Below, piece after piece: positions 9,865 to 19,151 of a DNA stretch of 64,000 nucleotides. Source of the DNA: Novosphingobium sp. FSW06-99. GTDB lineage: Bacteria; Pseudomonadota; Alphaproteobacteria; Sphingomonadales; Sphingomonadaceae. The notes beneath the pieces are model-generated. The model did not search any database and was not told where the DNA came from. It was given only the letters and a program-made list of their open reading frames with translations. A program made the position numbers and the translations under genes. Position 1 is the stretch's first letter, and every line of letters starts with the position of its first letter. The stretch is from NCBI RefSeq assembly GCF_001519065.1, contig NZ_KQ954255.1, forward strand, positions 252,870 through 316,869. Reading direction: 5' to 3'.

Positions 9865-10500
9865 TTGAAAACGCTGGAGCTGATTTCGCATCCCGCGCAC
9901 CCACCCTTGCGCGTGCGCGCGGTCGCGGCGCGGGTGCTGTCGCACGATGCCGACTGGTGTGTGCTGCGCTGGAAAGTCGATGGGGCGGCCGATCTGGTGG
10001 TGCCGCCGTTTGCGGGCAACCGGCGGCAGGACGGGTTGTGGCAGACGACGTGTTTCGAACTGTTCCTCGAAGCCCTCCCCCTCCAGGGGGAGGGTTGGGT
10101 GGGGGTGTCTGACGGGGATGCGGTGCGCGACCCGTCGGGCGTCGGACACCCCACCCCAACCCCTCGCCTGGGCGCAGGGGCTTACAGCGAATTCAACTTT
10201 GCCCCGTCCGAGCGCTGGGCGGCCTATGACTTTACCGGGTATCGCACGGGCATGGCCGAGCGCGCGATGGCGCGCGCGCCGGTGATCACCCCGCGCCGGG
10301 GTGGCGATGTGCTGTTCTGCGATGTGGCGATCGCCAGTGCCACGCTGCCGCCGTTGCCGTGGCGCTATGGGTTGACGGCGGTGCTGGAAGAGGCAGGCGG
10401 GGTGAAATCCTATTGGGCCCTGGCGCACCCGGCCGAAAAGCCTGATTTCCACGATCCGGCTTGCCTTGGCGCATGGCTTGCGGCACCGGATGACGCATGA
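9865..10500 (+). CDS. DOMON-like domain protein with an inserted repeat-encoded peptide
   Basis: 211 residues from a TTG start. The upstream ATG at 9851 runs into a stop after five codons. Both halves resemble the DOMON-like hypothetical proteins of sphingomonads: LWQTTCFELFLE, then YSEFNFAPSERWAAYDFTGYR. Between them, about residues 70-101 are encoded by a G/C-rich palindromic repeat (10073-10165) that stays in frame and adds a Gly/Pro-rich stretch. The molecular function is not established. The stop overlaps the next ATG by 4 bp. Confidence 0.75.
   Translation: MKTLELISHPAHPPLRVRAVAARVLSHDADWCVLRWKVDGAADLVVPPFAGNRRQDGLWQTTCFELFLEALPLQGEGWVGVSDGDAVRDPSGVGHPTPTPRLGAGAYSEFNFAPSERWAAYDFTGYRTGMAERAMARAPVITPRRGGDVLFCDVAIASATLPPLPWRYGLTAVLEEAGGVKSYWALAHPAEKPDFHDPACLGAWLAAPDDA
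10073..10165. repeat. palindromic repeat element inside a coding region
   Basis: CCCTCCCCC (10073-10081) pairs with GGGGGAGGG (10086-10094). GGGTTGGGTGGGGGTGTC (10092-10109) pairs almost perfectly with GACACCCCACCCCAACCC (10145-10162). An inner GACGGG/CCCGTC pair lies between. It is similar in style to the intergenic palindromes at 4.9 and 36.9 kb, but here it is translated. Confidence 0.8.
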
Positions 10501-11705
10501 CAGTCCTGTTTGGCATCGACCGCCTGATCGCTGATCCCGCCTTGCGCCAGCCGCTGATCGGCAAGCGCGTCGCACTGGTGGCGCATCCTGCCTCGGTGAC
10601 GCAAGACCTGACCCATTCGCTCGACGCGCTGGCAGTGCTGCCCGAAGTGCGCCTGACCGCCGCGTTCGGTCCGCAACACGGGCTGAAGGGCGACAAGCAG
10701 GACAACATGGTGGAATCGCCCGATTTCACCGACCCCGATCACCATATTCCGGTGTTCAGCCTCTATGGCGAAGTGCGGCGGCCGACCGCAGCGATGATCG
10801 ATCACGCCGATGTGTTCCTGTTCGATCTGCAGGATCTGGGGTGCCGCATCTATACGTTCGTGACCACGCTGCTCTATCTGCTGGAGGCGGTGTCGGGCAC
10901 CGGCAAGGCGGTGTGGGTGCTCGACCGGCCCAATCCCGCCGGGCGCCCGGTCGAAGGCACCACGTTGCTGCCCGGGCACGAAAGCTTTGTGGGCGCGGGG
11001 CCGATGCCGATGCGCCACGGGCTGACGCTGGGTGAAATGGGCCGCTGGTTCATCGATCACTATGGCCTCGATGTCGATTACCGGGTGATCGCGATGGAAG
11101 GCTGGGCGCCGGACCACGGCCCCGGTTTCGGTTGGCCCGAAAGCCGCGTGTGGATCAACCCGTCGCCCAATGCCGCCAGCCTGAACATGGCGCGCGCTTA
11201 TGCCGGCACGGTGATGATCGAGGGCGCCACGCTGTCCGAAGGGCGCGGCACCACCCGGCCGCTGGAAGTGCTGTTCGGTGCGCCCGATGTTTCGGCCCGC
11301 GCCGTGCTGGCCGAGATGCAGGCGCTGGCCCCGCAGTGGATGGCGGGCTGCGCCTTGCGCGAATGCTGGTTCGAACCGACCTTTCACAAACACGTGCATC
11401 AGGCCTGTTCGGCGCTGATGATCCATGCCGAAGGGCGGTTCTATGACCATGGCGCGTTTCGCCCGTGGCGATTGCAGGCGCTGGCGTTCAAGGCGATCCG
11501 GCGGCTGTACCCCGATTATCCGCTGTGGCGCGATTTTCCTTATGAATATGTCACCGACCGGCTGGCGATCGATGTGATCAACGGCGGCCCCGCCTTGCGC
11601 GAATGGGTCGATGACGCGGCGGCGCAGCCGGGCGATCTGGATGCGCTGGCGGCGCGGGATGAGGCGGCATGGATCGACCAGATGCGCGCCTATCAAATCT
11701 ATTGA
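10497..11705 (+). CDS. exo-beta-N-acetylmuramidase NamZ-type (DUF1343, GH171)
   Basis: 402 residues matching the DUF1343/NamZ family: VALVAHPASVT near the N-terminus, FGPQHGLKGDKQDNM, FDLQDLGCRIYTFVTTLLY, VLDRPNPAGR and a conserved SEGRGTTRPLE. Characterised relatives remove terminal N-acetylmuramate from peptidoglycan fragments during cell-wall recycling. No signal peptide is visible. The start overlaps the preceding gene by 4 bp. The 3' end overlaps the convergent MHS transporter gene by 7 bp. Confidence 0.85.
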   Translation: MTVLFGIDRLIADPALRQPLIGKRVALVAHPASVTQDLTHSLDALAVLPEVRLTAAFGPQHGLKGDKQDNMVESPDFTDPDHHIPVFSLYGEVRRPTAAMIDHADVFLFDLQDLGCRIYTFVTTLLYLLEAVSGTGKAVWVLDRPNPAGRPVEGTTLLPGHESFVGAGPMPMRHGLTLGEMGRWFIDHYGLDVDYRVIAMEGWAPDHGPGFGWPESRVWINPSPNAASLNMARAYAGTVMIEGATLSEGRGTTRPLEVLFGAPDVSARAVLAEMQALAPQWMAGCALRECWFEPTFHKHVHQACSALMIHAEGRFYDHGAFRPWRLQALAFKAIRRLYPDYPLWRDFPYEYVTDRLAIDVINGGPALREWVDDAAAQPGDLDALAARDEAAWIDQMRAYQIY

Positions 11706-13006
11706 GCAAGCAGGGGCGCCGTTGACGGCCGGCGCCGGATGCTCATCGGCGCGGTTTCGGGCAGGAACAGCATTGCGGCCAGGCCCATGCAGGCGACGGC
11801 CATCAAATACCACGCCAGCACCGCCGGGTTGCCGGTATGGTGCAGCAGCCAGGCCAGATTGAGCTGGGTGGTGCCGCCCATCGTGGTGACTGGGATGGTA
11901 TAGACCAAGGCAAACGCGCGCGATCGCATGTGGCGCGGCAGGCTTTCGCTGACGGCGGTGAACGCGGCCGAAAACGGCATCGTGCCAAGGCCAGACAGCA
12001 CGATGTTGAGTGCCATGAACGCAAACACCGTGGGCGCGGCCAGAAACCAGGTGAACATCGGCATGATCGCGATCACAAAGGCCAGTTGCGGCCAGATCAT
12101 CGCCGGGCGCCGCCCGACCCTGTCGCACAGCCAGCCGCCGATGATCGCGGTGATCATGCCCGCCGCGTTGTTGGCCAGATCGCCCGCCATGCCGACCCAG
12201 ATCGGCAGGTGCAGCGTGTTCTGCGCATAAGTCGCCATATAGAGAAAGATATAGGTCGTGGTGGTGCCCGCGCCGATGATCAGCATGCCCAGCACGACAA
12301 TCCGCGCGAATCCTGTGCGCGTGGCCGACAAATGCTCGGCCTCGGTCATCGGCGCGTCGTGGTGCACCGGGTGGTCGGGCAGGCTGCGCCGGATCAGCAG
12401 CGCAAACGGCAGGATGGTGGTGCCGACCAGCAGCGCGATGCGCCAGCCATAGCGCCCCAACTGATCATCGTTGAGCCACAGGCTGAGCAGAAAGGCGACC
12501 AGCGCGCCTACCGTGAACGCGATCATCTGGCTGGAATTCTGCCAGCTGGAGGCCCAGCCGCGCCGTTCGGGGGGCACGGATTCGAGCATGTAGGTGGTTG
12601 CCGCGCCCACTTCGCCCCCCAGCGCAAAGCCCTGGCACAGCCGGGCGGCAATCGCCAGGATCGGCGCGGCGATGCCGATCGTGGCATAGCCCGGCGTGCA
12701 GGCCAGCGTGACGATACCGACGCCCATCAGCATCATCGAAAGAAACATGCCGCGCTTGCGCCCGTGGCGATCGGCATAGCCGCCGATCATCCACGCCCCC
12801 ACGGGCCTGGCGACGAACCCGGCGCCAAACGTCGCCAGCGATCCCATCAGGCTGAGATAGTGATTGACCGAGGGGAAGAAGGTATGCCCGATCTGGATCG
12901 CGAAATAGGCGTAGGTGACGAAATCATAGAATTCGAGCGCGTTGCCGCATGTCGCCGCGACCACGGCGCGGCGGGCAAGGCGGGGATCGTGCGCGGGCGT
13001 CGTCAT
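11699..13006 (-). CDS. MFS transporter, metabolite:H+ symporter (MHS/ShiA-like)
   Basis: 435 residues and about twelve membrane segments. The N-terminus (CGNALEFYDFVTYAYFAIQIG) and the loop GGYADRHGRKRGMFLSMMLMG are typical of the MHS group (proline/betaine, shikimate, alpha-ketoglutarate and citrate symporters). An ARLCQGFALGGEVGAATTYMLE helix is also typical. It is likely a proton-coupled importer of an organic acid; given the flanking aromatic genes, an aromatic or dicarboxylic acid is possible but unproven. The start is supported by AAAGGA upstream of ATG 13006. Confidence 0.88.
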   Translation of the reverse strand: MTTPAHDPRLARRAVVAATCGNALEFYDFVTYAYFAIQIGHTFFPSVNHYLSLMGSLATFGAGFVARPVGAWMIGGYADRHGRKRGMFLSMMLMGVGIVTLACTPGYATIGIAAPILAIAARLCQGFALGGEVGAATTYMLESVPPERRGWASSWQNSSQMIAFTVGALVAFLLSLWLNDDQLGRYGWRIALLVGTTILPFALLIRRSLPDHPVHHDAPMTEAEHLSATRTGFARIVVLGMLIIGAGTTTTYIFLYMATYAQNTLHLPIWVGMAGDLANNAAGMITAIIGGWLCDRVGRRPAMIWPQLAFVIAIMPMFTWFLAAPTVFAFMALNIVLSGLGTMPFSAAFTAVSESLPRHMRSRAFALVYTIPVTTMGGTTQLNLAWLLHHTGNPAVLAWYLMAVACMGLAAMLFLPETAPMSIRRRPSTAPLLAQ

Positions 13007-13068
13007 CCAGGTCCTTTCGCGGGCAGGGCGCAGTAATCAGCCCTGTGCGCAAAAGGTCAAGCGGGGGG

Positions 13069-14250
13069 TCACCCCTTCTTGCGGGTCAGTTCACGCATCG
13101 CTGCATCGAGCCCGTCGAGCGTGAGCGGGTGCATCGAACCGCCGACCAGATCCTTGATCATCTTGGTCGATTGCGAATAGGTCCACTGCTTTTCGGGCAC
13201 GGGGTTCAGCCAGACCGTGGCGGGATACGTCTGCGCCACGCGGTGCAGCCAGACCGCGCCGGCCTCTTCGTTGAAATGTTCGACCGAGCCGCCTGGATGG
13301 GTGATTTCGTAGGGACTCATTGCCGCATCGCCGACAAAGATCGCCTTGTAATCGTGGCCGTATTTGTGAAGAATGTCCCAGGTCGTGGTGCGTTCTGACC
13401 AGCGGCGGCGGTTGTCTTTCCACACCCCTTCGTACAGGCAGTTGTGGAAGTAGAAGAATTCCAGGTTCTTGAATTCCGCCGTTGCCGCGCTGAACAGTTC
13501 CTCCACCAGTTTGATGAACGGGTCCATCGATCCGCCGACATCGAGGAACAGCAGCAGCTTTACCGCATTGTGCCGTTCGGGGCGCATGCGGATATCCAGC
13601 CAGCCCTGCCGCGCGGTGCCCTCGATCGTGGCATCCAGATCAAGCTCGTCGGCGGCGCCTTCGCGCGCAAACCGGCGCAGGCGGCGCAGCGCGATCTTGA
13701 TGTTGCGGGTGCCCAGTTCGCGCGTGTTGTCCAGATTCTGGAACTCGCGCTTTTCCCACACCTTGATCGCTTTGCCGTGCTTGGCCTCGCCGCCGATGCG
13801 CACGCCTTCGGGGTTGTAGCCCGCATTGCCGAACGGGCTGGTGCCCCCGGTGCCGATCCATTTGTTGCCGCCCTGGTGGCGCTTTTCCTGTTCTTCGAGG
13901 CGCTTTTTCAGCGTCTCCATGATCTCGTCCCACGACCCCAGCGCCTTGATCGCGGCCATTTCCTCTTCGGTGAGGAACTTTTCGGCCACCGCTTTCAGCC
14001 AGTCTTCGGGCACATCGACCGGGCGCTGGCCATAATCGGTCAGCAGGCCCTTGAACACTTTGTTGAACACCTGGTCGAATCGGTCGAGCAGGCCCTCGTC
14101 CTTCACGAATGTCGCGCGCGACAGGTAATAGAACGCCTCGGGCGTGCGATCGATCACCTCTTTGTCGAGCGCTTCGAGCAGCACCAGGTGCTCCTTGAAG
14201 CTGGCCGAAATCCCGGCGGCGCGCAATTCGTCGACGAAGTTGAAAAACAT
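13069..14250 (-). CDS. CoxE-like von Willebrand factor A domain protein
   Basis: 393 residues. The N-terminal part (FFNFVDELRAAGISASFKEHLVLLEAL) and the C-terminal vWA domain follow the CoxE-like (COG3552) pattern. The metal-ion-dependent adhesion site is LFLDVGGSMD instead of the textbook DxSxS: the second position is a glycine, as in this subfamily. These proteins usually work with a MoxR-type AAA+ ATPase, and one lies 460 bp upstream on the same strand, separated by a GFA gene. Confidence 0.85.
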   Translation of the reverse strand: MFFNFVDELRAAGISASFKEHLVLLEALDKEVIDRTPEAFYYLSRATFVKDEGLLDRFDQVFNKVFKGLLTDYGQRPVDVPEDWLKAVAEKFLTEEEMAAIKALGSWDEIMETLKKRLEEQEKRHQGGNKWIGTGGTSPFGNAGYNPEGVRIGGEAKHGKAIKVWEKREFQNLDNTRELGTRNIKIALRRLRRFAREGAADELDLDATIEGTARQGWLDIRMRPERHNAVKLLLFLDVGGSMDPFIKLVEELFSAATAEFKNLEFFYFHNCLYEGVWKDNRRRWSERTTTWDILHKYGHDYKAIFVGDAAMSPYEITHPGGSVEHFNEEAGAVWLHRVAQTYPATVWLNPVPEKQWTYSQSTKMIKDLVGGSMHPLTLDGLDAAMRELTRKKG

Positions 14251-14254
14251 GGGC

Positions 14255-14683
14255 TCAGCCTTGGGCAAGGGGCGGCGGGGGAGGGGGCTGGCGTTCGAAC
14301 CGGTCGAGCGCGGGGTCGAACACCGCCCAGGGCGGGGCATCGGCGGTCCAGATTATCGCCTGCGGGGCCAGATCGTGCGGCTGGTCGATCACGCCGAAAC
14401 GCACCGTGCGGATATGCGGGCGGGCCGAACTTTGCGCATAGACCTGGCTGCCGCAGCCGGGGCAGAAGTGGAAGGTCAGCGTGTTGCCGCTGGCCGCGGT
14501 CCAGGTCGAATGCGCCAGCGTGCCGTCGATGTGCACCGCGTCGGCGGGGAACATGGCGTTGGTGGCGGCACTGCCCGTGGCCAGCGTCTGGCACTGGCGG
14601 CACCAGCACTGGCGTGTGGCAATTGCCCCGGCCGCGATCTGCAAGGTGACCGCGCCGCAGGCACAGCGTCCGGTATAGCTCAT
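14255..14683 (-). CDS. GFA family (glutathione-dependent formaldehyde-activating-like) protein
   Basis: 142 residues with the zinc ligands of the family: CACGAV near the N-terminus, CWCRQC in the middle and CPGCGSQ. The fold is the CENP-V/GFA zinc domain. The link to formaldehyde is historical and uncertain for most members. It lies 4 bp from the vWA gene and 28 bp from the MoxR gene, all on the minus strand. Confidence 0.85.
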   Translation of the reverse strand: MSYTGRCACGAVTLQIAAGAIATRQCWCRQCQTLATGSAATNAMFPADAVHIDGTLAHSTWTAASGNTLTFHFCPGCGSQVYAQSSARPHIRTVRFGVIDQPHDLAPQAIIWTADAPPWAVFDPALDRFERQPPPPPPLAQG

Positions 14684-14711
14684 CTGCGTTCTCCCGCGGT
14701 TCGTCCGGTCG

Positions 14712-15554
14712 TTAACCGTTGCGCCGTGCCATGAAGGCCAGCCGTTCGAACAGCATGATGTCCTGTTCGTTTTTCAGCAAGGCTCCGTGCAGCGGCGGGA
14801 TCGCCTTGGTCGGGTCGCGGTTCTGCAACACGTCGAGCGGCATATCTTCGTTGAGCAGCAGTTTCAGCCAGTCAAGCAGTTCAGACGTGCTGGGCTTTTT
14901 CTTCAGACCCGGCACATCGCGCACTTCGTAGAACACCTCCATCGCCTTGGCGATCAGCGTGCGCTGGATGCCGGGGAAGTGCACATCGATGATCGCCTGC
15001 ATCGTGTCGCGATCGGGAAACTTGATATAATGAAAGAAACAGCGGCGCAGGAATGCATCGGGCAGTTCCTTTTCGTTGTTCGAGGTGATCACCACGATCG
15101 GGCGTTCGGCGGCGGTGATGCGCTCCTGCGTTTCATAGACGTCAAAGCTCATGCGATCGAGTTCCTGCAACAAGTCGTTGGGAAACTCGATGTCGGCCTT
15201 GTCGATCTCGTCGATCAGCAGCACGGGCAATTGGGGTGCGGTGAACGCCTCCCACAGTTTGCCCTTCTTGATATAGTTCTTGATGTCGTGGACGCGTTCG
15301 TCGCCCAACTGGCCATCGCGCAGACGCGCCACCGCGTCGTATTCATACAGGCCCTGCTGCGCCTTGGTGGTCGATTTGACATTCCATTCGATCAGCGGCG
15401 CGCCGACCGCCTTGGCGATTTCGTGCGCCAGCACGGTCTTGCCGGTGCCCGGTTCGCCCTTCACCAGCAACGGGCGGCGCAACAGCACCGCTGCGTTGAC
15501 CGCAACTTTCAAATCATCGGTGGCGACATAGTTGCTGGTGCCTTCAAAGCGCAT
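14712..15554 (-). CDS. MoxR-family AAA+ ATPase
   Basis: 280 residues with Walker A GEPGTGKT, Walker B LLIDEIDKAD and sensor-1 ITSNNEKELPDAFLRRC. The C-terminal lid contains DWLKLLLNEDM. MoxR ATPases act as chaperones or maturation factors, typically paired with vWA proteins. It starts at ATG 15554 with AGGAC upstream, and the partner vWA protein is two genes downstream. Confidence 0.92.
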   Translation of the reverse strand: MRFEGTSNYVATDDLKVAVNAAVLLRRPLLVKGEPGTGKTVLAHEIAKAVGAPLIEWNVKSTTKAQQGLYEYDAVARLRDGQLGDERVHDIKNYIKKGKLWEAFTAPQLPVLLIDEIDKADIEFPNDLLQELDRMSFDVYETQERITAAERPIVVITSNNEKELPDAFLRRCFFHYIKFPDRDTMQAIIDVHFPGIQRTLIAKAMEVFYEVRDVPGLKKKPSTSELLDWLKLLLNEDMPLDVLQNRDPTKAIPPLHGALLKNEQDIMLFERLAFMARRNG

Positions 15555-15791
15555 CGATCCGTCCTGCCCATTTAACCAAGTGATTAAGACTATCGGGGTT
15601 GTGTGATCTCGGCAAGGGGGTCGCGCAATGGTGCGATGCCGACCGTGCGTGCCGCAATTGCCATGAAAATGCGGGCATCTGTCGCAAAACGTCGCAAGGG
15701 TGATGGTTGCACCGCAAAACGGTTGCATCCGCCTCGGCCCATTGGCAGGGCCGATCGATGGGATTTGCGGTTTGAAGCGTTGTTACGGGTG

Positions 15792-16607
15792 ATGGAATCT
15801 CCGCTGTTCACACCTGACCAAAATCCGGGTTTTGGGAACGAGGTGCCGGGCCGTTATGGCGCGCCGCGCCAGTCTCGCTATGTCGCCGCTGTGCTGTCGG
15901 CCGGCGTGTGCGGCCTGCTGGCGCTGGTGCTGATCTCGATGGCGGCGGTGCAGGACCTGGGCCGGGGCAACCAGTCGATCCTGACCGCGCTGACGCTGGT
16001 GCCGCCGCCGGTCGAAAAGCAGAAACAGCCCAAGCCGACCAAAGCCGCGCAGGCGCCCAAACCAGCCCAACAGACCGCACCGGCAGCAACCATGAAGCAG
16101 CCGCCGCACATCGACGTCAACAACCCGAACAAAGTCGAATGGCCGCCAGGCTTCATCCACACCGACCATCTGGAAATGGCCAATTCCGATATCGCTAAGA
16201 TCCATTCTGGTGTTGCGCCTGGCAATGCGCAGGCATCGGGCGGTGGTGGCCATAGCTTTGGCGATGGACCGGACGATCGTGGCTATTACCGAGCGCACTG
16301 GTACCGCAAGCCGCCAAGGTCGGTCTACGAAAGCTATATGCGGCCAGAACAACGCGGCATCACGGGATGGGGGGAAGTTGTCTGCCGCGCGATTGACCAG
16401 CATCACGTTGAGGATTGTCATGAGCTGGCTGAATCTCCGCGTGGTTCTGGGTTCGCGCGCGTCATGCGCGAAGCGGCCTGGCAATATCTAATATGGCCAC
16501 CAAAGAAGGGTACCGAATATTTGATTGGCGCTGAGGTTGTATTCCACACCGATTTCAACGTCGGAAAAGAAGAAGATGACACACCGAAAACTGGCGAATC
16601 CCCGTGA
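15792..16607 (+). CDS. TonB-like energy transducer protein
   Basis: About 271 residues. A cytoplasmic N-terminus is followed by one membrane segment (YVAAVLSAGVCGLLALVLISMA, roughly residues 36-57) and a Pro/Lys-rich periplasmic spacer (PPPVEKQKQPKPTKAAQAPK). A C-terminal domain (GFARVMREAAWQYLIWPP, GAEVVFHTDFN) looks like the TonB C-terminal fold. It would pass proton-motive-force energy to TonB-dependent receptors, which sphingomonads have in large numbers. The frame extends 189 bp upstream, but MESPLFTPDQNPGFG is the likely start. ExbB/ExbD are not in the window. Confidence 0.7.
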   Translation: MESPLFTPDQNPGFGNEVPGRYGAPRQSRYVAAVLSAGVCGLLALVLISMAAVQDLGRGNQSILTALTLVPPPVEKQKQPKPTKAAQAPKPAQQTAPAATMKQPPHIDVNNPNKVEWPPGFIHTDHLEMANSDIAKIHSGVAPGNAQASGGGGHSFGDGPDDRGYYRAHWYRKPPRSVYESYMRPEQRGITGWGEVVCRAIDQHHVEDCHELAESPRGSGFARVMREAAWQYLIWPPKKGTEYLIGAEVVFHTDFNVGKEEDDTPKTGESP

Positions 16608-17076
16608 TTTACCACACAGCGTGGCAGAGCAATTGGCCAACCAATCGGATGCGCTCTGATCGGGCGGGCTTACTCACGCCCACTTTGTCTTCCTGGACTT
16701 GACTCCGGATCAAACTTCTTTCTGATCGATTGCGGAAACAGGAATCTTTGTCTGGATAAAGCTCGTACGTCATTCACACATGTGCATCTATTCTGATTTA
16801 AAGCAATGGTCTCAGAAAGATCCGTTCACCCTGAGCTTCGTCGAAGAGTGCGCGCGGCGGCTGCCTGAAGGGCGTATTGGTGGGCCCAGGGCAAACGTCG
16901 GTGCGCTTCCTTCGACAGGCTCAGGATGAGCGAAATTATATTAATATCAGTGTGTTAATTTATATTATCTGCCGCCGCTTGGACCTGCGCGTCGGGCAAA
17001 TCGCATGTCGAACCAAGGTGGGCGCATGGCGTAGGGGGCAAGCCCGGAGCGACGGAAATCGTCGGTTTTGCGCCGA
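16608..17076. other. intergenic stretch with a dispersed inverted repeat
   Basis: No gene is supported. The stretch is more AT-rich than its flanks. It contains the inverted repeat annotated at 16827-16934 and otherwise no recognisable structure apart from a weak GGGCG/CGCCC hairpin near 16660. Confidence 0.5.
16827..16934. repeat. dispersed CTTCGACAGGCTCAG-type repeat pair
   Basis: TTCACCCTGAGCTTCGTCGA on the left and CTTCGACAGGCTCAGGATGA on the right are inverted copies of a repeat seen widely between genes in alphaproteobacteria, especially sphingomonads. About 70 bp separate them. Confidence 0.7.
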
Positions 17077-19089
17077 TCAGGCGTCGATCAGATCCGGGTC
17101 GATGTCGCCCGCGCGGTTCTGGATGAACATGAAGCGGTGTTCGGGGTTGCGGCCCATCAGGCGGTCAACCAGATCCTTGATCACATGGCGCTGCTCGTGC
17201 GTGTCGGGCAATGTGACGCGCAGCAGCGACCGTGTCGCCGGTGACATGGTGGTTTCGCGCAATTGTGCCGGGTTCATTTCGCCCAGGCCCTTGAACCGTC
17301 CGACGTCGACTTTCCTGCCCTTGAACACCGTGGCTTCCAGTTCGGCGCGGTGGGCGTCGTCGCGCGCATAGGCATTGGTGGTGCCCGCGGTCAGGCGATA
17401 GAGCGGCGGTTGTGCCAGATAGAGATGTCCCCGGCGGACCAGGTCAGGCATTTCCTGGAAAAAGAATGTCATCAGCAGCGTGGCGATATGTGCGCCGTCA
17501 ACATCGGCGTCGGTCATGATGATCACGCGGTCATAGCGCAGGGCGTCGGCGTTGCAGTCCTTGCGCGTGCCGCAGCCCAGCGCCAGCGACAGATCGGCGA
17601 TTTCCTGGTTGGCGCGGATCTTGTCGTTGGTGGCCGAGGCCACGTTCAGGATCTTGCCGCGAATGGGCAGGATCGCCTGCGTCTTGCGGTCGCGCGCCTG
17701 TTTGGCGCTGCCCCCGGCGCTGTCGCCTTCGACGATGAACAGTTCGGTTTCGCCATCGCCTTCGCCCGAACAGTCGGTCAGCTTGCCCGGCAGGCGCAGC
17801 TTGCGCGAATTGGTGGCGGTCTTGCGCTTGATCTCGCGTTCGGCCTTGCGGCGCAAACGTTCGTCCATGCGTTCCATCACCGCGCCCAGCAGTGCGCGCC
17901 CGCGATCCATGTTGTCGGTCAGGAAATGGTCGAAATGGTCGCGCACGGCGGCCTCGACCATGCGCGCCGCTTCGGGACTGGTCAGCCGGTCCTTGGTCTG
18001 GCTCTGGAACTGGGGGTCGCGCACGAACACCGACAGCATGATCTCGCTGCCGGTAATCATGTCTTCGGGCGCGATGTCCTTGGCCTTTTTCTGGCCGATC
18101 AGATCGCCAAAGGCGCGAATGCCCCGCGTCAGCGCGGCGCGCAGCCCTTGTTCATGGGTGCCGCCATCGGGGGTGGGAATGGTGTTGCAGTAATAGCTGT
18201 AGGCGCCGTCAGACCACAGCGGCCAGGCGATCGCCCATTCGACGCGGCCCATTTCCTCGCCATCCGGGCCCGCCGGAAAATCCTGCCGCCCGGCAAAGGG
18301 AATGGTGGTCACGCATTCGCGCCCCGCCACTTGTTCGGCCAGGTGATCGGCCAGACCGCCGGGAAACTGGAATGTCGCCTCGGCGGGAACATCGTCGCTG
18401 GCAAGCGCAGGCGCACATTTCCAGCGGATTTCGACCCCGGCGAACAGATAGGCCTTTGATCGCGCCAGCCGGAACAGCCGCGCCGGCTTGAACCGCGCGT
18501 CGGGCCCGAAGATCGTGGCGTCGGGTTCGAACATGACGGTGGTGCCGCGCCGGTTGGGGGCATTGCCGATGCGTTCGAGCGGGCCTTTGGCGTGACCGCA
18601 GGAAAACTCCTGCGCATACAATTCCTTGTTGCGCGCCACTTCGACGCGCGTGAGCGTCGACAGCGCGTTGACCACCGAAATCCCGACGCCATGCAGGCCG
18701 CCGCTGGTGGCATAGGCTTTGCCCGAAAACTTGCCGCCCGAATGGAGCGTGGTCATGATCACTTCGAGCGCGGACTTGCCCGGATATTTGGGATGCTCGT
18801 CGACCGGGATACCGCGCCCGTTGTCGCTGATGGTCACCCGGCCGGCGCTGCCGGGGGCTTCTTCGATGGTGATTTCGATACGGTTGGCATGGCCCGCAAC
18901 GGCTTCGTCCATCGCGTTGTCGAGCACTTCGGCCACCAGATGGTGCAGCGCGCGTTCGTCGGTGCCGCCGATATACATGCCGGGGCGCCGGCGCACCGGC
19001 TCCAGCCCTTCGAGCACTTCGATCGCGGAACCATCATAGCTGTCCGCTGACGACGGGGCGGGCAGCTTTGCAAACAGGTCATCGGCCAT
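17077..19089 (-). CDS. parE: DNA topoisomerase IV subunit B
   Basis: A 670-residue type IIA topoisomerase ATPase subunit. The GHKL ATP-binding region is VLDNAMDEAVAG, SDNGRGIPVDEHP and GGLHGVGISVVNAL. The TOPRIM motifs are EGDSAGGSAKQARDR and MTDADVDGAHIATLL, and the C-terminus has RFKGLGEMNPAQL. The ParE assignment over GyrB follows from overall length and the MADDLFAKLP-type N-terminus without GyrB-specific insertions. It decatenates replicated chromosomes together with ParC, which is not in this window. Confidence 0.93.
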   Translation of the reverse strand: MADDLFAKLPAPSSADSYDGSAIEVLEGLEPVRRRPGMYIGGTDERALHHLVAEVLDNAMDEAVAGHANRIEITIEEAPGSAGRVTISDNGRGIPVDEHPKYPGKSALEVIMTTLHSGGKFSGKAYATSGGLHGVGISVVNALSTLTRVEVARNKELYAQEFSCGHAKGPLERIGNAPNRRGTTVMFEPDATIFGPDARFKPARLFRLARSKAYLFAGVEIRWKCAPALASDDVPAEATFQFPGGLADHLAEQVAGRECVTTIPFAGRQDFPAGPDGEEMGRVEWAIAWPLWSDGAYSYYCNTIPTPDGGTHEQGLRAALTRGIRAFGDLIGQKKAKDIAPEDMITGSEIMLSVFVRDPQFQSQTKDRLTSPEAARMVEAAVRDHFDHFLTDNMDRGRALLGAVMERMDERLRRKAEREIKRKTATNSRKLRLPGKLTDCSGEGDGETELFIVEGDSAGGSAKQARDRKTQAILPIRGKILNVASATNDKIRANQEIADLSLALGCGTRKDCNADALRYDRVIIMTDADVDGAHIATLLMTFFFQEMPDLVRRGHLYLAQPPLYRLTAGTTNAYARDDAHRAELEATVFKGRKVDVGRFKGLGEMNPAQLRETTMSPATRSLLRVTLPDTHEQRHVIKDLVDRLMGRNPEHRFMFIQNRAGDIDPDLIDA

Positions 19090-19151
19090 GGCAGGTGCCA
19101 TAGCGGATCGACCGAATCGCGCGCAAGGCAGTGCGCACGCTTATCCCGGCC

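Noticed and set aside
16608..17076. Possible tRNA or small gene in the AT-richer gap before parE
   Set aside because: No cloverleaf arms or CCA end could be formed. The only structure is the dispersed inverted repeat.
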